A DNA stretch of 64,000 nt from assembly GCA_942490885.1 (NCBI GenBank), contig CALNYT010000002.1:3286001-3350000 (forward strand), read 5' to 3'. Source of the stretch: Oceanirhabdus sp942490885. Lineage in GTDB: Bacteria; Bacillota; Clostridia; Clostridiales; Clostridiaceae. A program made the translations under genes and the position numbers. The notes beneath the pieces were generated by a model. It did not search any database. It was not told where the DNA came from and worked only from the letters and a program-made list of their open reading frames with translations. Positions 34,020-43,444 of this stretch are shown piece after piece (the first letter of the stretch is position 1; the number at the start of each line of letters is the position of its first letter).

Positions 34020-34766
34020 TTAAAACCCAAATGCATGAAATAACTCATTCGCCTTCTTAGCACTGTACCCCGCAAAATTCTCTACATACCTTGAGTCTCC
34101 GAATCTCTCCCCTGTTACCTCAGCCATATTCTTCCACAATTTTGGTATGTTTTCACTTTCATATTCACTTGGAAACAACGATAATATGAACTTTTCTACT
34201 CCAAAGAATACATAATCCTTAATGTCATGCTTTTCTTTAAAGAAATTATAATCTTCTACTATCTTCTTACTGATTTTTCTATCATAAATATCTACGAAAA
34301 AATAATCAAATTTTTCTCCTTCAGCTTCAAAGGCATCCTTTTCAATAATTTTCACCTTATCATTATTTTCAAAGTTCTTATTATATAAATCAATTACATC
34401 CTTATCATTCTCAAAAACTACTATCTCAGTTATTGATTCCTTATTGATCATTTCTTGAACTGAATAACCAAGTCCAAGTCCAACAACTCCAACTTTTCCA
34501 TGGGCTTTTTTAACAATCTCATAAATGCCACCTATTTCTTCACCATCAACAGCCATTACAAGTTGATCACCTCTATATAAATGCGGTGAATAAAACATAT
34601 TACCCTTATAAGCATGCATATATCCCGGAAGTCTCTTCTCTATCCTTAACTCCCATATTAATTTCAATCCACCTAATGAACAATCTCTATCACTACTACA
34701 TTTGTTTTTAAACTCATCTATCTTATTCTGATAATAACTTTGTTTAAATGGTATCATTTTTTTCAT
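34020..34766 (-). CDS. SAM-dependent methyltransferase-like protein (spermidine-synthase fold)
   Basis: 248 residues. The Rossmann motif VGVVGLGLGYSVQEM at ~95-110 is followed by EIVVFENDKDVIDLYNK and KFDYFFVDIYD, the order seen in class I methyltransferases and spermidine synthases. No catalytic signature for either group is obvious. It is upstream of the exonuclease-BRCT gene. Substrate unknown. Confidence 0.65.
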   Translation of the reverse strand: MKKMIPFKQSYYQNKIDEFKNKCSSDRDCSLGGLKLIWELRIEKRLPGYMHAYKGNMFYSPHLYRGDQLVMAVDGEEIGGIYEIVKKAHGKVGVVGLGLGYSVQEMINKESITEIVVFENDKDVIDLYNKNFENNDKVKIIEKDAFEAEGEKFDYFFVDIYDRKISKKIVEDYNFFKEKHDIKDYVFFGVEKFILSLFPSEYESENIPKLWKNMAEVTGERFGDSRYVENFAGYSAKKANELFHAFGF

Positions 34767-34968
34767 CTCCTATAAAAATCTTAGAATTACTACTCTCTAT
34801 TATAACAAAAACTTCTTTTTATAAATATAATAATTAATTGCAAAAAACATTTTTCTACAATTTATATTCATTTCATATATGTAAGTATATTGCAATATTG
34901 TAAGTGGCTTTTTTTTATTTTATACCATAAACTAAAGTTAAAGTACTATTTACTAAGGAGATATATTT

Positions 34969-35115
34969 ATGAATCTTAAAGAAAGCATTTCATTAGCTTA
35001 TTTGGAATATGAAATAAACTCATTAAATACTTCAAAATTAATTTTAGTTATGTTTTTCTTTATGGTATTAATACTGTTAATATATATTCTTCTTTCTGTG
35101 AAAGAAAACTCTTAG
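34969..35115 (+). CDS. Small single-pass membrane protein (48 aa)
   Basis: ATG follows AAGGAG by 8 bases. MNLKESISLAYLEYEINSLN is followed by one strongly hydrophobic helix (LILVMFFFMVLILLIYILLS) and a charged tail KENS. The good ribosome binding site and sensible topology favour a real gene. Homology unknown. Confidence 0.55.
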   Translation: MNLKESISLAYLEYEINSLNTSKLILVMFFFMVLILLIYILLSVKENS

Positions 35116-35529
35116 GATAAATAATTAGGCTAAATTTTAAATATCGCTTACTTTAGTGTAAGCTTTTCCAATTTAATCATAAATAGGAATATTTTTCCTA
35201 TTTGCCACTCTTTAAATTATTATAATGAAATTCAATTAATGTCTTACACTTATTAAATTCATTTCGCAACTGTGCTATACTTAGAGTTATTACTTTATTC
35301 TTCACTTTAAATTTATCATATATCACGAGTCATATAATATCCCTAAACTTTGAATTTTTTCATGAAACAATTATCAATTTAGTATTTAAATACTATATGT
35401 AAAAATTCTTTTTGCATTTTAAAACCACTGTATATAAATACAGTGGTTTTTAAAATGAGTGTATTAGTTAAACATACAAAATGAAAGCATATAATTTTTC
35501 ATTCTGTTATGTAATTTAGTGTTTATTAA
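35116..35529. other. Intergenic region with one strong hairpin
   Basis: AT-rich with no supported gene. AAAACCACTGTAT/ATACAGTGGTTTT at 35421-35450, extended by outer TTTT/AAAA pairs, is a strong bidirectional terminator-like hairpin. It may end the XRE gene's transcript on the minus strand. Confidence 0.7.
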
Positions 35530-35778
35530 TTAATCTAATTCATTAGATTCTTTTATCAAATCAGCAGCTTTTATTGATAAATCTATACCCTTTTTATCTG
35601 CTAAATCGTTTATAATTTCTGCTAGTACTATTGCTTTCTTAAATGTTAGCCTTTTTTTGTTACTCTCTAAAGCTTGAAAATGAGATTTAGATATTTTTCC
35701 ATCAGCCATTTCCAACTGAGTTATCCCCAACATCCTTCTATACTCTTTTATTCTATTTTTCTGCCCCAAATAGTCCAT
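35530..35778 (-). CDS. Small XRE-family DNA-binding protein
   Basis: ATG 35778 follows AAAAGGAT; upstream codons are open for three residues. 82 residues. One helix-turn-helix (IKEYRRMLGITQLEMADGKISKSHFQALESNK) with an unusually short loop, then a helical tail rich in acidic residues. It resembles the N-terminal part of Rgg-type regulators, without the TPR part. Upstream of it are the two tandem sRNA units, but no shared sites are evident. Confidence 0.7.
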   Translation of the reverse strand: MDYLGQKNRIKEYRRMLGITQLEMADGKISKSHFQALESNKKRLTFKKAIVLAEIINDLADKKGIDLSIKAADLIKESNELD

Positions 35779-35957
35779 TAATATCAAATCCTTTTCTAAT
35801 TATTATTATTTTCTTATCCCCTATTACACTATAATTATAACATAAAATCTATAATTTATCAATTTTTTCCTTTACTTTTTTATATTTTTTATTTTTTATT
35901 TTTTCAATACTTAATATATATTAACTTAACACAGTATTGTTAACTACTTATAATATT

Positions 35958-36018
35958 TATTAAGACTTTGTTAAATCCTTATTAAAACTATAGACTATAA
36001 AAAAAATGATGTTATAAT
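35958..36018 (+). promoter_or_regulatory. Pho-box-like promoter of sRNA unit 1
   Basis: Three direct repeats TATTAA, TGTTAA, TATTAA start at 35958, 35969 and 35980 (11-bp period). They are followed by ACTATAGACTAT (35987-35998) and -10 box TATAAT (36013-36018). The 11-bp TT(A/N)A periodicity is that of PhoP and other OmpR-family sites. There is no good -35 box, as expected for an activated promoter. Confidence 0.7.
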
Positions 36019-36024
36019 TAATTT

Positions 36025-36135
36025 ATAATCTTCTTTAACACATTTAAGCAAATACTTTGAATTAATATAGATGAATAACCCAAAATAAATATTATTCTCC
36101 CACAAAAGACACCAGTCCCCCTGGTGTCTTTTACT
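36025..36135 (+). ncRNA. C-rich small RNA, copy 1
   Basis: About 110 bases from the expected start after TATAAT to the end hairpin AAAAGACACCAG-TCCCC-CTGGTGTCTTTT (36104-36132), followed by a short T-tract. It contains unpaired ATAACCC and TCTCCC motifs and a C4 loop, suited to pair with GGGAGG-type ribosome binding sites. No reading frame with a ribosome binding site is present. It is similar in parts and layout to the unit 220 bases downstream. Function is inferred, not shown. Confidence 0.65.
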
Positions 36136-36179
36136 TGTTGATTTCTTTATATGCAGTATTATGAACTACATTTTATGTT

Positions 36180-36240
36180 TGTTAACTCTTTGTTAACTCA
36201 CCTAAAAAACTATAGACTATCGTAAAACAAATGCTATAAT
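36180..36240 (+). promoter_or_regulatory. Pho-box-like promoter of sRNA unit 2
   Basis: TGTTAA at 36180 and 36191 and degenerate CTAAAA at 36202 (11-bp period). Then come ACTATAGACTAT (36209-36220) and TATAAT (36235-36240). Distances from first repeat to ACTATAGACTAT (29) and on to TATAAT (26) are identical to those of unit 1. Confidence 0.7.
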
Positions 36241-36246
36241 AGGATT

Positions 36247-36387
36247 ATAGATAAGGCAAGCTATTGCCGAAACAAATAAAACTAATAATAACAAAATAAT
36301 TTGCAAATAACTTAAAATTTGATTATATATAACCCCAAAAACCAAAAATGTAATCCTCCCGTAGGCACCAGCCCCCCTGGTGCCTAC
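36247..36387 (+). ncRNA. C-rich small RNA, copy 2
   Basis: Contains ATAACCCCAAAA and CCTCCC single-stranded motifs and the hairpin GTAGGCACCAG-CCCCC-CTGGTGCCTAC (36361-36387). Compared with copy 1 an A-T pair in the stem is replaced by G-C, a compensatory change that supports an RNA structure. No T-tract follows this hairpin, so the transcript may run on to the hairpin at 36565-36609. The 60-codon minus-strand frame over it lacks a ribosome binding site. Confidence 0.6.
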
Positions 36388-36564
36388 AATATCGTCCAAA
36401 CTAATAAGCTAATCTGTTTATTTTCGGTTCACTCATTGCATCTGTCCCCACAACACCATTTTCCATTTTTCATGAAGATTACATTTAATAAAATATGATG
36501 TTATATAGATTCCATCGTATAACTGAAATAATAGCTCTCTTTATTAAGATAATGTCAAAAATAT

Positions 36565-36609
36565 AAAAGCAAGTCCATTCAAAAATTCACTTTGAATGAA
36601 CTTGCTTTT
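36565..36609 (-). terminator. Terminator of the MCP gene (bidirectional)
   Basis: AAAAGCAAGTNCATTCAA paired with TTGAATGNACTTGCTTTT with one mismatch, just downstream of the MCP stop; T/A-rich on both sides. Confidence 0.85.
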
Positions 36610-36630
36610 ATATAAAAAATTTATTATACC

Positions 36631-38706
36631 CTAATATTTAAACTTCGCTATACCTTCTTGCATTTCTTCTGCTAATACCCCAAGGTATTCACTTGCCTCT
36701 GCAATCTCATTCATAGAAGCAGTTTGTTCTTCAACTGAAGCTGATGCCTCTTGAGTACCAGTAGCATTTTCTTCAGAAATTGCTGATAAATTCTCCATAA
36801 CATCAATAATCTGTTCTTGCATTCTTTTCATCTCTTCTCCTGATACATTAAGATTATCAATAATATGTTTTAGTGTATCTATAGCATTAGCAATTCCCTC
36901 AAACTTATCATTAGTATTCTTTATATTTTCTGTTTGAATTTCTGAAATACTACTTATTTCTTGAGTCCTTGCTACAGCACTTTGAGTCTTACTTAATAAT
37001 ACTTTAATAATATCTGTAATTTCATTTGTAAAACTATTTGACTCTTCAGCAAGCTTTCTTACCTCATCTGCAACTACTGCAAATCCTCTTCCAGTTTCCC
37101 CCGCTCTAGCAGCTTCAATAGCAGCATTTAGTGCCAATAGGTTTGTTTGATCAGCTATATTCTTTATCATTAAACTAGCATTTTCAATTTTTTCTGCACT
37201 ATTATTTGTTTCTATGATAATATCATTTACCTGTTTAGTAGCTTCACTACTAACTTTATTTTTTTCTACTAAAACATTTAATATCTCAAATCCTTCATTC
37301 TTTAATTTAGACACCTGGTCAACTGTTTCATTAAGATTATTAATATTCTTTTGATTATTCTTAATTTGTTGGCTTAATATACCAACATCTGTTGCACCAC
37401 TTTCTGTAGCCTTAGCTTGTTCCGTAGCCCCTCTTGATATTTCTTCAATAGTTCTAGCTACTCCATTAGCCGCTGTCGCTGATTGTTCACTTATTGCTGA
37501 TAATTCTTGTGAAGATGCAGTAACCTGCTGGGATTTATCAGCTATATTGTGTATCATTGCCTTAACTGAGTTTCGCATTTCTTCTATAGCATTGCTTATT
37601 TCACCAAACTCGTCTCTCTTGCTTATTAAATCATTTGGAACCTCATTCAAGAAATCACCATTTGCCATAAACCCTAATATATTATTCAATTTAATCAAAA
37701 TTTTAACAGCATAATTTGATGACAAGAATAAAATAACTCCTAGCATCAACAAAGCTATAAGTCCCATACCAGCTATTACATAAACATTATAATTTATAAC
37801 TTCATTAACCTTCTTCATTGATATTCCAACATTAACTGCCCCAATATGTTCTCCATCAATTATTAATGGTACAAGAACATCATAAACCTCAACATTCTCT
37901 GCTTCATATGTATACTTACTAGAATAATTCTTACCATCTACTGCTGCTGTTTTGCTTCCTTCATCCGTTAACTCTATACCTATTCTATCTCTATTACTAT
38001 TTGCTATAGCTTTTAAATTTTTATCAATTACAAGAGCATAAACTATATCTTCTTTTTCACCTAATTCCTCTACAATTGATTGATAATTGAATTTATCTCT
38101 CAATTCTTGCACTTTATTTGCATTAATACCTATTTGAACAAAAGTACCATCTGCATTTCTCACATAACCGTATTTATAGTAGTCTTCTGATTCCGAATCC
38201 TTTCTAATTGTTTCAGCAAATTCAACTTTATCACTTGTCCAAAAGTCGTAAACTGGACTTCCTTCAGGTGCTTTCCACCCTATATATTTATCAGTTGCAG
38301 AATATATTATTTCCCCCTTTGTATCATAGTAATATATTTCATCAACCTCTAGATTCTTTGCTAAATCACCTAAGTAATCATTACTTATATTTTTCTGAGT
38401 ATTCGCTATCATTCTACCTGCTACTATTAACTTGTCATCTACCATTTTATTAATATGCTTTAATGATCGATTATTATCATTAATATTCTGAGTAACTTGG
38501 GTCATCATACTCATACCTGAAATTTCCATTTGATCAATTAAACTTGTTACCCCTAAATATGCCGTTACTGTTCCAATCCCAATAATCGTAAGTGACACTA
38601 TCAAGAGTGGAATTATAACAAGCCTATTCTTAATGGACTTTGTTTTCTTTCTCGTCTTACCATTTTCCGTGCTTTTTGATTTCTCTTTACTTTTTCTTTT
38701 GTTCAT
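36631..38706 (-). CDS. Methyl-accepting chemotaxis protein (Cache-type sensor, HAMP)
   Basis: 691 residues. A basic N-terminus, membrane helix at ~28-50, an extracellular Cache-like sensor (~55-315, with DEIYYYDTKGEIIYSATDKYIGW), a second helix (~316-338), HAMP, and a cytoplasmic signalling domain with hairpin tip NQ... NLLALNAAIEAARAGETGRGFAVVADEVRKLAEES. A typical receptor for small molecules that signals to CheA. It stands alone between terminators. Confidence 0.93.
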   Translation of the reverse strand: MNKRKSKEKSKSTENGKTRKKTKSIKNRLVIIPLLIVSLTIIGIGTVTAYLGVTSLIDQMEISGMSMMTQVTQNINDNNRSLKHINKMVDDKLIVAGRMIANTQKNISNDYLGDLAKNLEVDEIYYYDTKGEIIYSATDKYIGWKAPEGSPVYDFWTSDKVEFAETIRKDSESEDYYKYGYVRNADGTFVQIGINANKVQELRDKFNYQSIVEELGEKEDIVYALVIDKNLKAIANSNRDRIGIELTDEGSKTAAVDGKNYSSKYTYEAENVEVYDVLVPLIIDGEHIGAVNVGISMKKVNEVINYNVYVIAGMGLIALLMLGVILFLSSNYAVKILIKLNNILGFMANGDFLNEVPNDLISKRDEFGEISNAIEEMRNSVKAMIHNIADKSQQVTASSQELSAISEQSATAANGVARTIEEISRGATEQAKATESGATDVGILSQQIKNNQKNINNLNETVDQVSKLKNEGFEILNVLVEKNKVSSEATKQVNDIIIETNNSAEKIENASLMIKNIADQTNLLALNAAIEAARAGETGRGFAVVADEVRKLAEESNSFTNEITDIIKVLLSKTQSAVARTQEISSISEIQTENIKNTNDKFEGIANAIDTLKHIIDNLNVSGEEMKRMQEQIIDVMENLSAISEENATGTQEASASVEEQTASMNEIAEASEYLGVLAEEMQEGIAKFKY

Positions 38707-38938
38707 ATTTATCCTCCGTTAGTTTTATTTATACTAAATACATTAATGTATTTCCTCCTCAAAAACGCCACAAATTCCTATCATTCTACACAAATGTATA
38801 TTTTAGTTATTAATTCAATCCTTTTTTATTAAGAATTGTAGTGTTTTTTAACGAAACTTTAATATTATTATATATTTTTTTCATAGATAAGTAAATATTC
38901 CTACGTTTTTTGTTATCATTTTCCAACCCCTGAAACAT

Positions 38939-38992
38939 AAAAACACATGCCGATTCTCTATACTATTTCACAGAGAGTCAGCATGTGTTTTT
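38939..38992 (-). terminator. Terminator of the sigma/anti-sigma operon
   Basis: Arms AAAAACACATGC and GCATGTGTTTTT with an inner AGAGAGT/TTCTCT stem form a long imperfect hairpin overlapping the stop of the 69-residue gene; read on the minus strand it runs into TTTTTAT. Confidence 0.8.
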
Positions 38993-39200
38993 AGTTATTC
39001 TTCTTAAATAATTTACTAAATAAGCCACCCTTATCTTTTTTATTCTTTTTAGCTACTCGCTTTCTTTGAATTTCCTCTGCCTTAATCATAATCCTATTAA
39101 TTTCTATAATAGATTTTTCACCCTCATCAATTATAGTCTTTCCTTCAATCATCTCATCCATATCTTCTACATACTGCATTATCCTATCATGTTCTTCCAT
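38991..39200 (-). CDS. Small charged protein downstream of the anti-sigma gene
   Basis: I prefer ATG 39200 (MEEHDRIMQYVEDMDEMIEG), giving 69 residues; the open frame extends 21 codons into the anti-sigma gene. An acidic helical N-terminal half, then a very basic end (KKNKKDKGGLFSKLFKKNN) that could contact membrane or nucleic acid. No clear ribosome binding site is seen, so it may depend on coupling. Not recognised. Confidence 0.5.
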   Translation of the reverse strand: MEEHDRIMQYVEDMDEMIEGKTIIDEGEKSIIEINRIMIKAEEIQRKRVAKKNKKDKGGLFSKLFKKNN

Positions 39201-39210
39201 AATATTATGA

Positions 39211-40551
39211 TTAATCACGGATATCAAACTCAATCTTCTCGTTAACCTCTTTGTTAAATGCAATCATTCTTACACATAATTCCAATTCCTCTCCAACTCC
39301 GTTGAATTGAAGTGTTCTAGTATGAGTGATTTTATCCTCAACTTCATCAACAAGAACCTTTTCTAATTTTCCATCAAAGGTTGTTTCAAGTTCAACCTTA
39401 TCACCATTAATATTTAAATATACTTCTGATAGAAGCACCTCATTTTCTGTAGTTAATGTCACATATGTGTTTCCATCCTTTTCATAGACCTTTTCTATTG
39501 TTATATCATTACCTTCTATTGTTATATCTGATTTCACTTCACCTTTTGAGAGTTTTTCATCTACTTCAACCTCAAAATTTACTCTACATTCCTCAATAAC
39601 AACTTCAAGAACACTTATTTTTTCTGGAAGGGCATCAAATTCTGCTTCAAATTTATCCCCATCCTTATTTGTACTGAAACCTCCACTTAACTTTCCTATA
39701 GGTTCCCCATCTCCATATAGAGCTATTTCAATACCCTCTATAGGTTTCTTTGCTCCTTTTAAATAATCAAGTGCCACTCCTAATGTTCCTCTAATCTTTC
39801 CTTCTACTAAAGTAGACATAGGTGTTGCAGTTATTGACTGTATCTTAACTGTTGTTCCTGCTACATTCTTTTTTTTATTAACATCTAATTTCAACTTAGG
39901 TGTCATTGCTTTACTTTTATCAATCATGAATTCAATCTTACCTATCTCATGTTCACCCTCTACATCTCTATAAAAGGAGAATTCATGTATTTTTTTAAAA
40001 TTTTTAGGCGGCTCATATTCTTGCATCCATATCATCTTTTTATTATATTCATCATAACTTCCAGTACCAGCTGTTGCACACATGCTATACTCACCACCCT
40101 CTATTATTTCCTGGGGTAAATAATTTCCATTATCAAACTCTTCTTTGTCAATGTCTATACTGTAAAAGGCTACTAACTTATTACTATCCACCATTATTCC
40201 TTCAAGTGTTATAACTTTACCATCTCTGAAAGTATAATTCTTATCTATTATTTGTCCTTTATAATCTTTATTCAAGTTTTTTAAGGTACTGCTCATTAAC
40301 TCATCATATCCAACTAGACTTCTTCCGTAAAACGCCAAGGTATCATAATTAAATACACCAATAAATATAATCACCATCAATACTGCAGCAACTAACCCAC
40401 TTCTTGCGGTTACGAATTTATTTATACCTTTTCTTCTATTTGTACTTTTCTCATTCAGTGCTTTTCCTAATCTATCTTCAAAATCTTCTGGAATGCGAAG
40501 CTGTTCTAACTTCATTTTTTCCATATTAATCTCGTTTATAATATTTTTCAC
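39211..40551 (-). CDS. DUF4179 anti-sigma factor-like membrane protein
   Basis: 446 residues. The cytoplasmic N-terminus (PEDFEDRLGKALNEK) is followed by one membrane helix at about 49-68 (GLVAAVLMVIIFIGVFNYDT), then a long beta-rich extracellular part typical of DUF4179. Such proteins hold an ECF sigma factor at the membrane and release it on an envelope signal. The start overlaps the sigma gene stop by 4 bases, so the two are translationally coupled. Confidence 0.87.
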   Translation of the reverse strand: MKNIINEINMEKMKLEQLRIPEDFEDRLGKALNEKSTNRRKGINKFVTARSGLVAAVLMVIIFIGVFNYDTLAFYGRSLVGYDELMSSTLKNLNKDYKGQIIDKNYTFRDGKVITLEGIMVDSNKLVAFYSIDIDKEEFDNGNYLPQEIIEGGEYSMCATAGTGSYDEYNKKMIWMQEYEPPKNFKKIHEFSFYRDVEGEHEIGKIEFMIDKSKAMTPKLKLDVNKKKNVAGTTVKIQSITATPMSTLVEGKIRGTLGVALDYLKGAKKPIEGIEIALYGDGEPIGKLSGGFSTNKDGDKFEAEFDALPEKISVLEVVIEECRVNFEVEVDEKLSKGEVKSDITIEGNDITIEKVYEKDGNTYVTLTTENEVLLSEVYLNINGDKVELETTFDGKLEKVLVDEVEDKITHTRTLQFNGVGEELELCVRMIAFNKEVNEKIEFDIRD

Positions 40552-41075
40552 TGATAATCACCACCTAATATTTCTTTTAGCTTTCTCATCCCAATCGCTA
40601 ATCTAGATTTCACAGTCCCCTCTGGTATTCTAAGTACTCTTGCAATACACTTATATTCCATATCCATAAAATACCTCAGCTTAATCACCTCAGAATGTTT
40701 AGGCTTTAACTTCTCTAAAGCTCCATTAATAACAACTTCTTCAGTTACTCTATTAATAATTTCACACTCTTCTTCCCCTTCAACAGTATCCTTCAGAACC
40801 CACTGTTCCTTTTTCTTTAATTGTTTCTTACAACAGTTTACAAGAATTGTTTTGCTCCATGTTGAAAAAGACTCAACTTTTTTAAGTTTATGTATGTTCT
40901 CATATAGAATAACTATCATATCCTCTAAAACATCCATAGCATCATGGGAGTTCTTCATATATACATATGCAAGCTTATAATATTCTTCTTTTCTTAGTGT
41001 AATAGCTCTCACAAGAGCCTCCTTATCACCACTGATAGACCTTTTTATCAATTCTAATTCTTCCAAAGAAATCAC
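40548..41075 (-). CDS. ECF-type RNA polymerase sigma factor
   Basis: 175 residues. Region 2 (YKLAYVYMKNSHDAMDVLEDMIV) and region 4 (LKPKHSEVIKLRYFMDMEYKCIARVLRIPEGTVKSRLA, split here) are clear. It likely directs transcription of an envelope-stress or antimicrobial regulon and its own operon. First gene of a three-gene operon with the DUF4179 regulator. Confidence 0.92.
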   Translation of the reverse strand: MISLEELELIKRSISGDKEALVRAITLRKEEYYKLAYVYMKNSHDAMDVLEDMIVILYENIHKLKKVESFSTWSKTILVNCCKKQLKKKEQWVLKDTVEGEEECEIINRVTEEVVINGALEKLKPKHSEVIKLRYFMDMEYKCIARVLRIPEGTVKSRLAIGMRKLKEILGGDYQ

Positions 41076-41136
41076 CTCTTTTCATATATAAGAGTTTGTA
41101 TGTACACTAAAAGTTCATTTTTTTATTACACAACTC

Positions 41137-41172
41137 AAGAAAAGCTACTCTGTGATATAAGTAGCTTTTCTT
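41137..41172 (-). terminator. Terminator of the metallophosphatase gene
   Basis: AAGAAAAGCTACT/AGTAGCTTTTCTT, a perfect 13-bp stem between the sigma gene start and the phosphatase stop. Confidence 0.85.
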
Positions 41173-41200
41173 CATAATTTATTTGCACTTATTTAAAATA

Positions 41201-41902
41201 TTACTCAACATAGAATTCAGCCATATCATCCAATCTCAAACATGCCATTCTTCCTTCTTCATAACAGTTAGCTGTATCAATACATATCTTATCATTATAA
41301 GTCTTGTCAAACCATATTTTATATGGTTTCTCAGGTTCTTTGCCCAACTTTTTGTCTAGATAAGGTCTAGGATTATGACCAAATATAACTGTGTAATTAT
41401 CAAATCCTTTATTATTGAAAAAATCTTCTCTTACCCATACAAGTTGATGCTCTTGGGAAGCCATTGCTTCTTCAAAACTTTTAACATTCAGATCTTCCTT
41501 TAACTTAAACATATCTATTCCAGCATGAACTAATAAATATTTTTCATCGATAATTTTGTAGTACTCTAATGAGTCCAAAAAATTCAAAACTTCACTTCGT
41601 TTCTTCTCACTTAACTTATTAAATCCTTTTAATGTGGTATTATTACCATTCCTATTCCATCGTCTTATCTCATCTTCATTTTTATCCTTCAATGCATATA
41701 GCATCATTCTATCATGATTTCCCATTATAGCTTTTATATTTTTCTTATCCATAACATATTTGATTACCTCAATTGGCTCTTCCCCTCTATCAACCATATC
41801 ACCCAAAATATATAATGTATCCTCATCTTTTAAAGAGATCAATTCCACTAACTTTTTTAATCTATCTAATCTTCCATGTATATCACTAACTACATATTTC
41901 AA
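41201..41902 (-). CDS. Calcineurin-like Ser/Thr phosphatase or dinucleoside polyphosphatase
   Basis: 233 residues with the full metallophosphatase motif set: VSDIHGRLDRL (DxH), LGDMVDRG (GDxxDRG), IMGNHDRM (GNHD), LLVHAGID and IFGHNPRP. The PP2A/PP1-like GDxVDRG form fits bacterial PrpE/ApaH-type enzymes that act on phosphoproteins or Ap4A-like nucleotides. Single-gene unit with terminator. Confidence 0.9.
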   Translation of the reverse strand: MKYVVSDIHGRLDRLKKLVELISLKDEDTLYILGDMVDRGEEPIEVIKYVMDKKNIKAIMGNHDRMMLYALKDKNEDEIRRWNRNGNNTTLKGFNKLSEKKRSEVLNFLDSLEYYKIIDEKYLLVHAGIDMFKLKEDLNVKSFEEAMASQEHQLVWVREDFFNNKGFDNYTVIFGHNPRPYLDKKLGKEPEKPYKIWFDKTYNDKICIDTANCYEEGRMACLRLDDMAEFYVE

Positions 41903-41974
41903 TCAATATTCACCCTTTCTCAGTTGTTTTTTATCTAGTTATTGTTAATATTATTTTCACCTATTGTAACACAA

Positions 41975-42013
41975 AAGCATGTCCACCTAAATAAATCTTG
42001 ATGTAACATGCTT
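41975..42013 (-). terminator. Terminator of the EAL-HDOD gene
   Basis: AAGCATGT/ACATGCTT arms with a 23-base loop. On the minus strand TTGTGTTAC follows; weak T-tract, so moderate support. Confidence 0.5.
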
Positions 42014-42033
42014 AGTAATAAAATATCATTCTT

Positions 42034-43242
42034 CTATACCATACAATCATTAGCCCATGTTAATGCCTCTACATATAACTCAGATATATCAATACCACTT
42101 ATCCCTAAAGCCTGAGCAAAAATTTCAAATTTATGCCAATCGCCATCTTGATAACTTCTCAATAGTTCATGCAAAATACCTAAATTATTATTTTTTCCAT
42201 TTAGAGCATTCTTTATTTCTTCATTTATTGCTAATTCTTTAAGTATTTCTGTCATTGGTTTATTTAAGACAATATTTAGATTGGATAGTAATTCCATCAA
42301 AAAAATATCTGACAAAAGATTATCCACTTTTATACTGGATGCAATTAGCTCTCCAAGTCTTGCTCTAACTATTCCACGCATTAATAACTCACTATATTTT
42401 TCACTACATGTTTTTTTAATCATAACTAAAGATATCCATTTTTTCATTTCATCCATTCCTAATATTACCATCGCTTGTTTAATTGAATTAATTTTACTTC
42501 TAAATCCGTAATAAGAAGAATTAATCATTCTTAAAAGTTTATATGATATAGACACATCTCTCTTAATAATATCTTCCATAACTTCAAGACTAAAAGTATC
42601 GTTATATATCATCTGTAATATTTTAACACTTGAATAGTTATTAATTGGGATATCTTGTTCAGAAATTATTTCAGGTTTACTAAAAAAGTACCCCTGAAAA
42701 AAACTATAACCATAATTAACAGCATCGTTAAAATCATCAATAGTTTCCACTTTTTCAGCCAAAAATTTGATATTAAAATCTGAAAGCTTGTCTACGATTT
42801 TTTTTCTATCTGCTCCTTCTGTTTCCAAAAAATCAACCTTTATAATATCCGCCACTTGGATAAGAGTTTGAAACTTAGGCTCAAAAACAAAATCATCCAG
42901 CGCTATTGTATAACCTAACCTTTTCAGTTTTTTGCATACATTAATTATTTCCTTCGTAGGCTCAACTGTCTCTAAAATCTCTATTACCAAATACTCCTTA
43001 GGAAGCATTGCTGGAATTTCATTAAGTAATAATTCTTCAGTAAAATTAATGAAAGCTTTTTTTCCTCCAGTTAATTTTTCAATGCCAATTGATAGAAAAG
43101 TATTTGAAATAACATCGCAAGTGGCTTCATTACCATCTACTGCATTATAATAATTTTGTTTATTTGCTCTAAATAACATCTCATAGGAAACAACCTTTTG
43201 ATTCTTATCAAATATGGGTTGCCTAGCAACATAAATATCCAT
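42034..43242 (-). CDS. EAL-HDOD signalling protein (YuxH family)
   Basis: ATG 43242 follows GAGGGTTATT. 402 residues. N-terminal EAL-like domain (MDIYVARQPIFDKNQKVVSYEMLFRA at the start, split; LVIEILETVEP, IALDDFV) with the EAL motif itself reading EIL, so c-di-GMP hydrolysis is unlikely. C-terminal HDOD domain (KLLRMINSSYYGFRSKINSI, AMVILGMDEMKKWISL) lacks HD catalytic residues. Such proteins are signalling scaffolds or c-di-GMP-responsive regulators of motility and behaviour. Confidence 0.9.
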   Translation of the reverse strand: MDIYVARQPIFDKNQKVVSYEMLFRANKQNYYNAVDGNEATCDVISNTFLSIGIEKLTGGKKAFINFTEELLLNEIPAMLPKEYLVIEILETVEPTKEIINVCKKLKRLGYTIALDDFVFEPKFQTLIQVADIIKVDFLETEGADRKKIVDKLSDFNIKFLAEKVETIDDFNDAVNYGYSFFQGYFFSKPEIISEQDIPINNYSSVKILQMIYNDTFSLEVMEDIIKRDVSISYKLLRMINSSYYGFRSKINSIKQAMVILGMDEMKKWISLVMIKKTCSEKYSELLMRGIVRARLGELIASSIKVDNLLSDIFLMELLSNLNIVLNKPMTEILKELAINEEIKNALNGKNNNLGILHELLRSYQDGDWHKFEIFAQALGISGIDISELYVEALTWANDCMV

Positions 43243-43444
43243 AATAACCCTCGCCAACCTTATTTTTATTGTAGATTCCTTATTATTTATATTAACACAC
43301 TACTTTACATAAATCTATTAAATTCCCCTCTATACAATTGAGCCATTCTATGATAACAACATGTTTAATTTCTTTAAACTCATCATTCCCCTCAACATAT
43401 AACTTTAAATAAATTAAAGGAGCACAATCCTAGTAAAAGAAATC

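Noticed and set aside
36217..36399. 60-codon minus-strand frame over sRNA unit 2
   Set aside because: It needs a TTG start without ribosome binding site and is built from the hairpin and an AT-rich tract; unit 1 has no matching frame, so coding is not conserved between copies.
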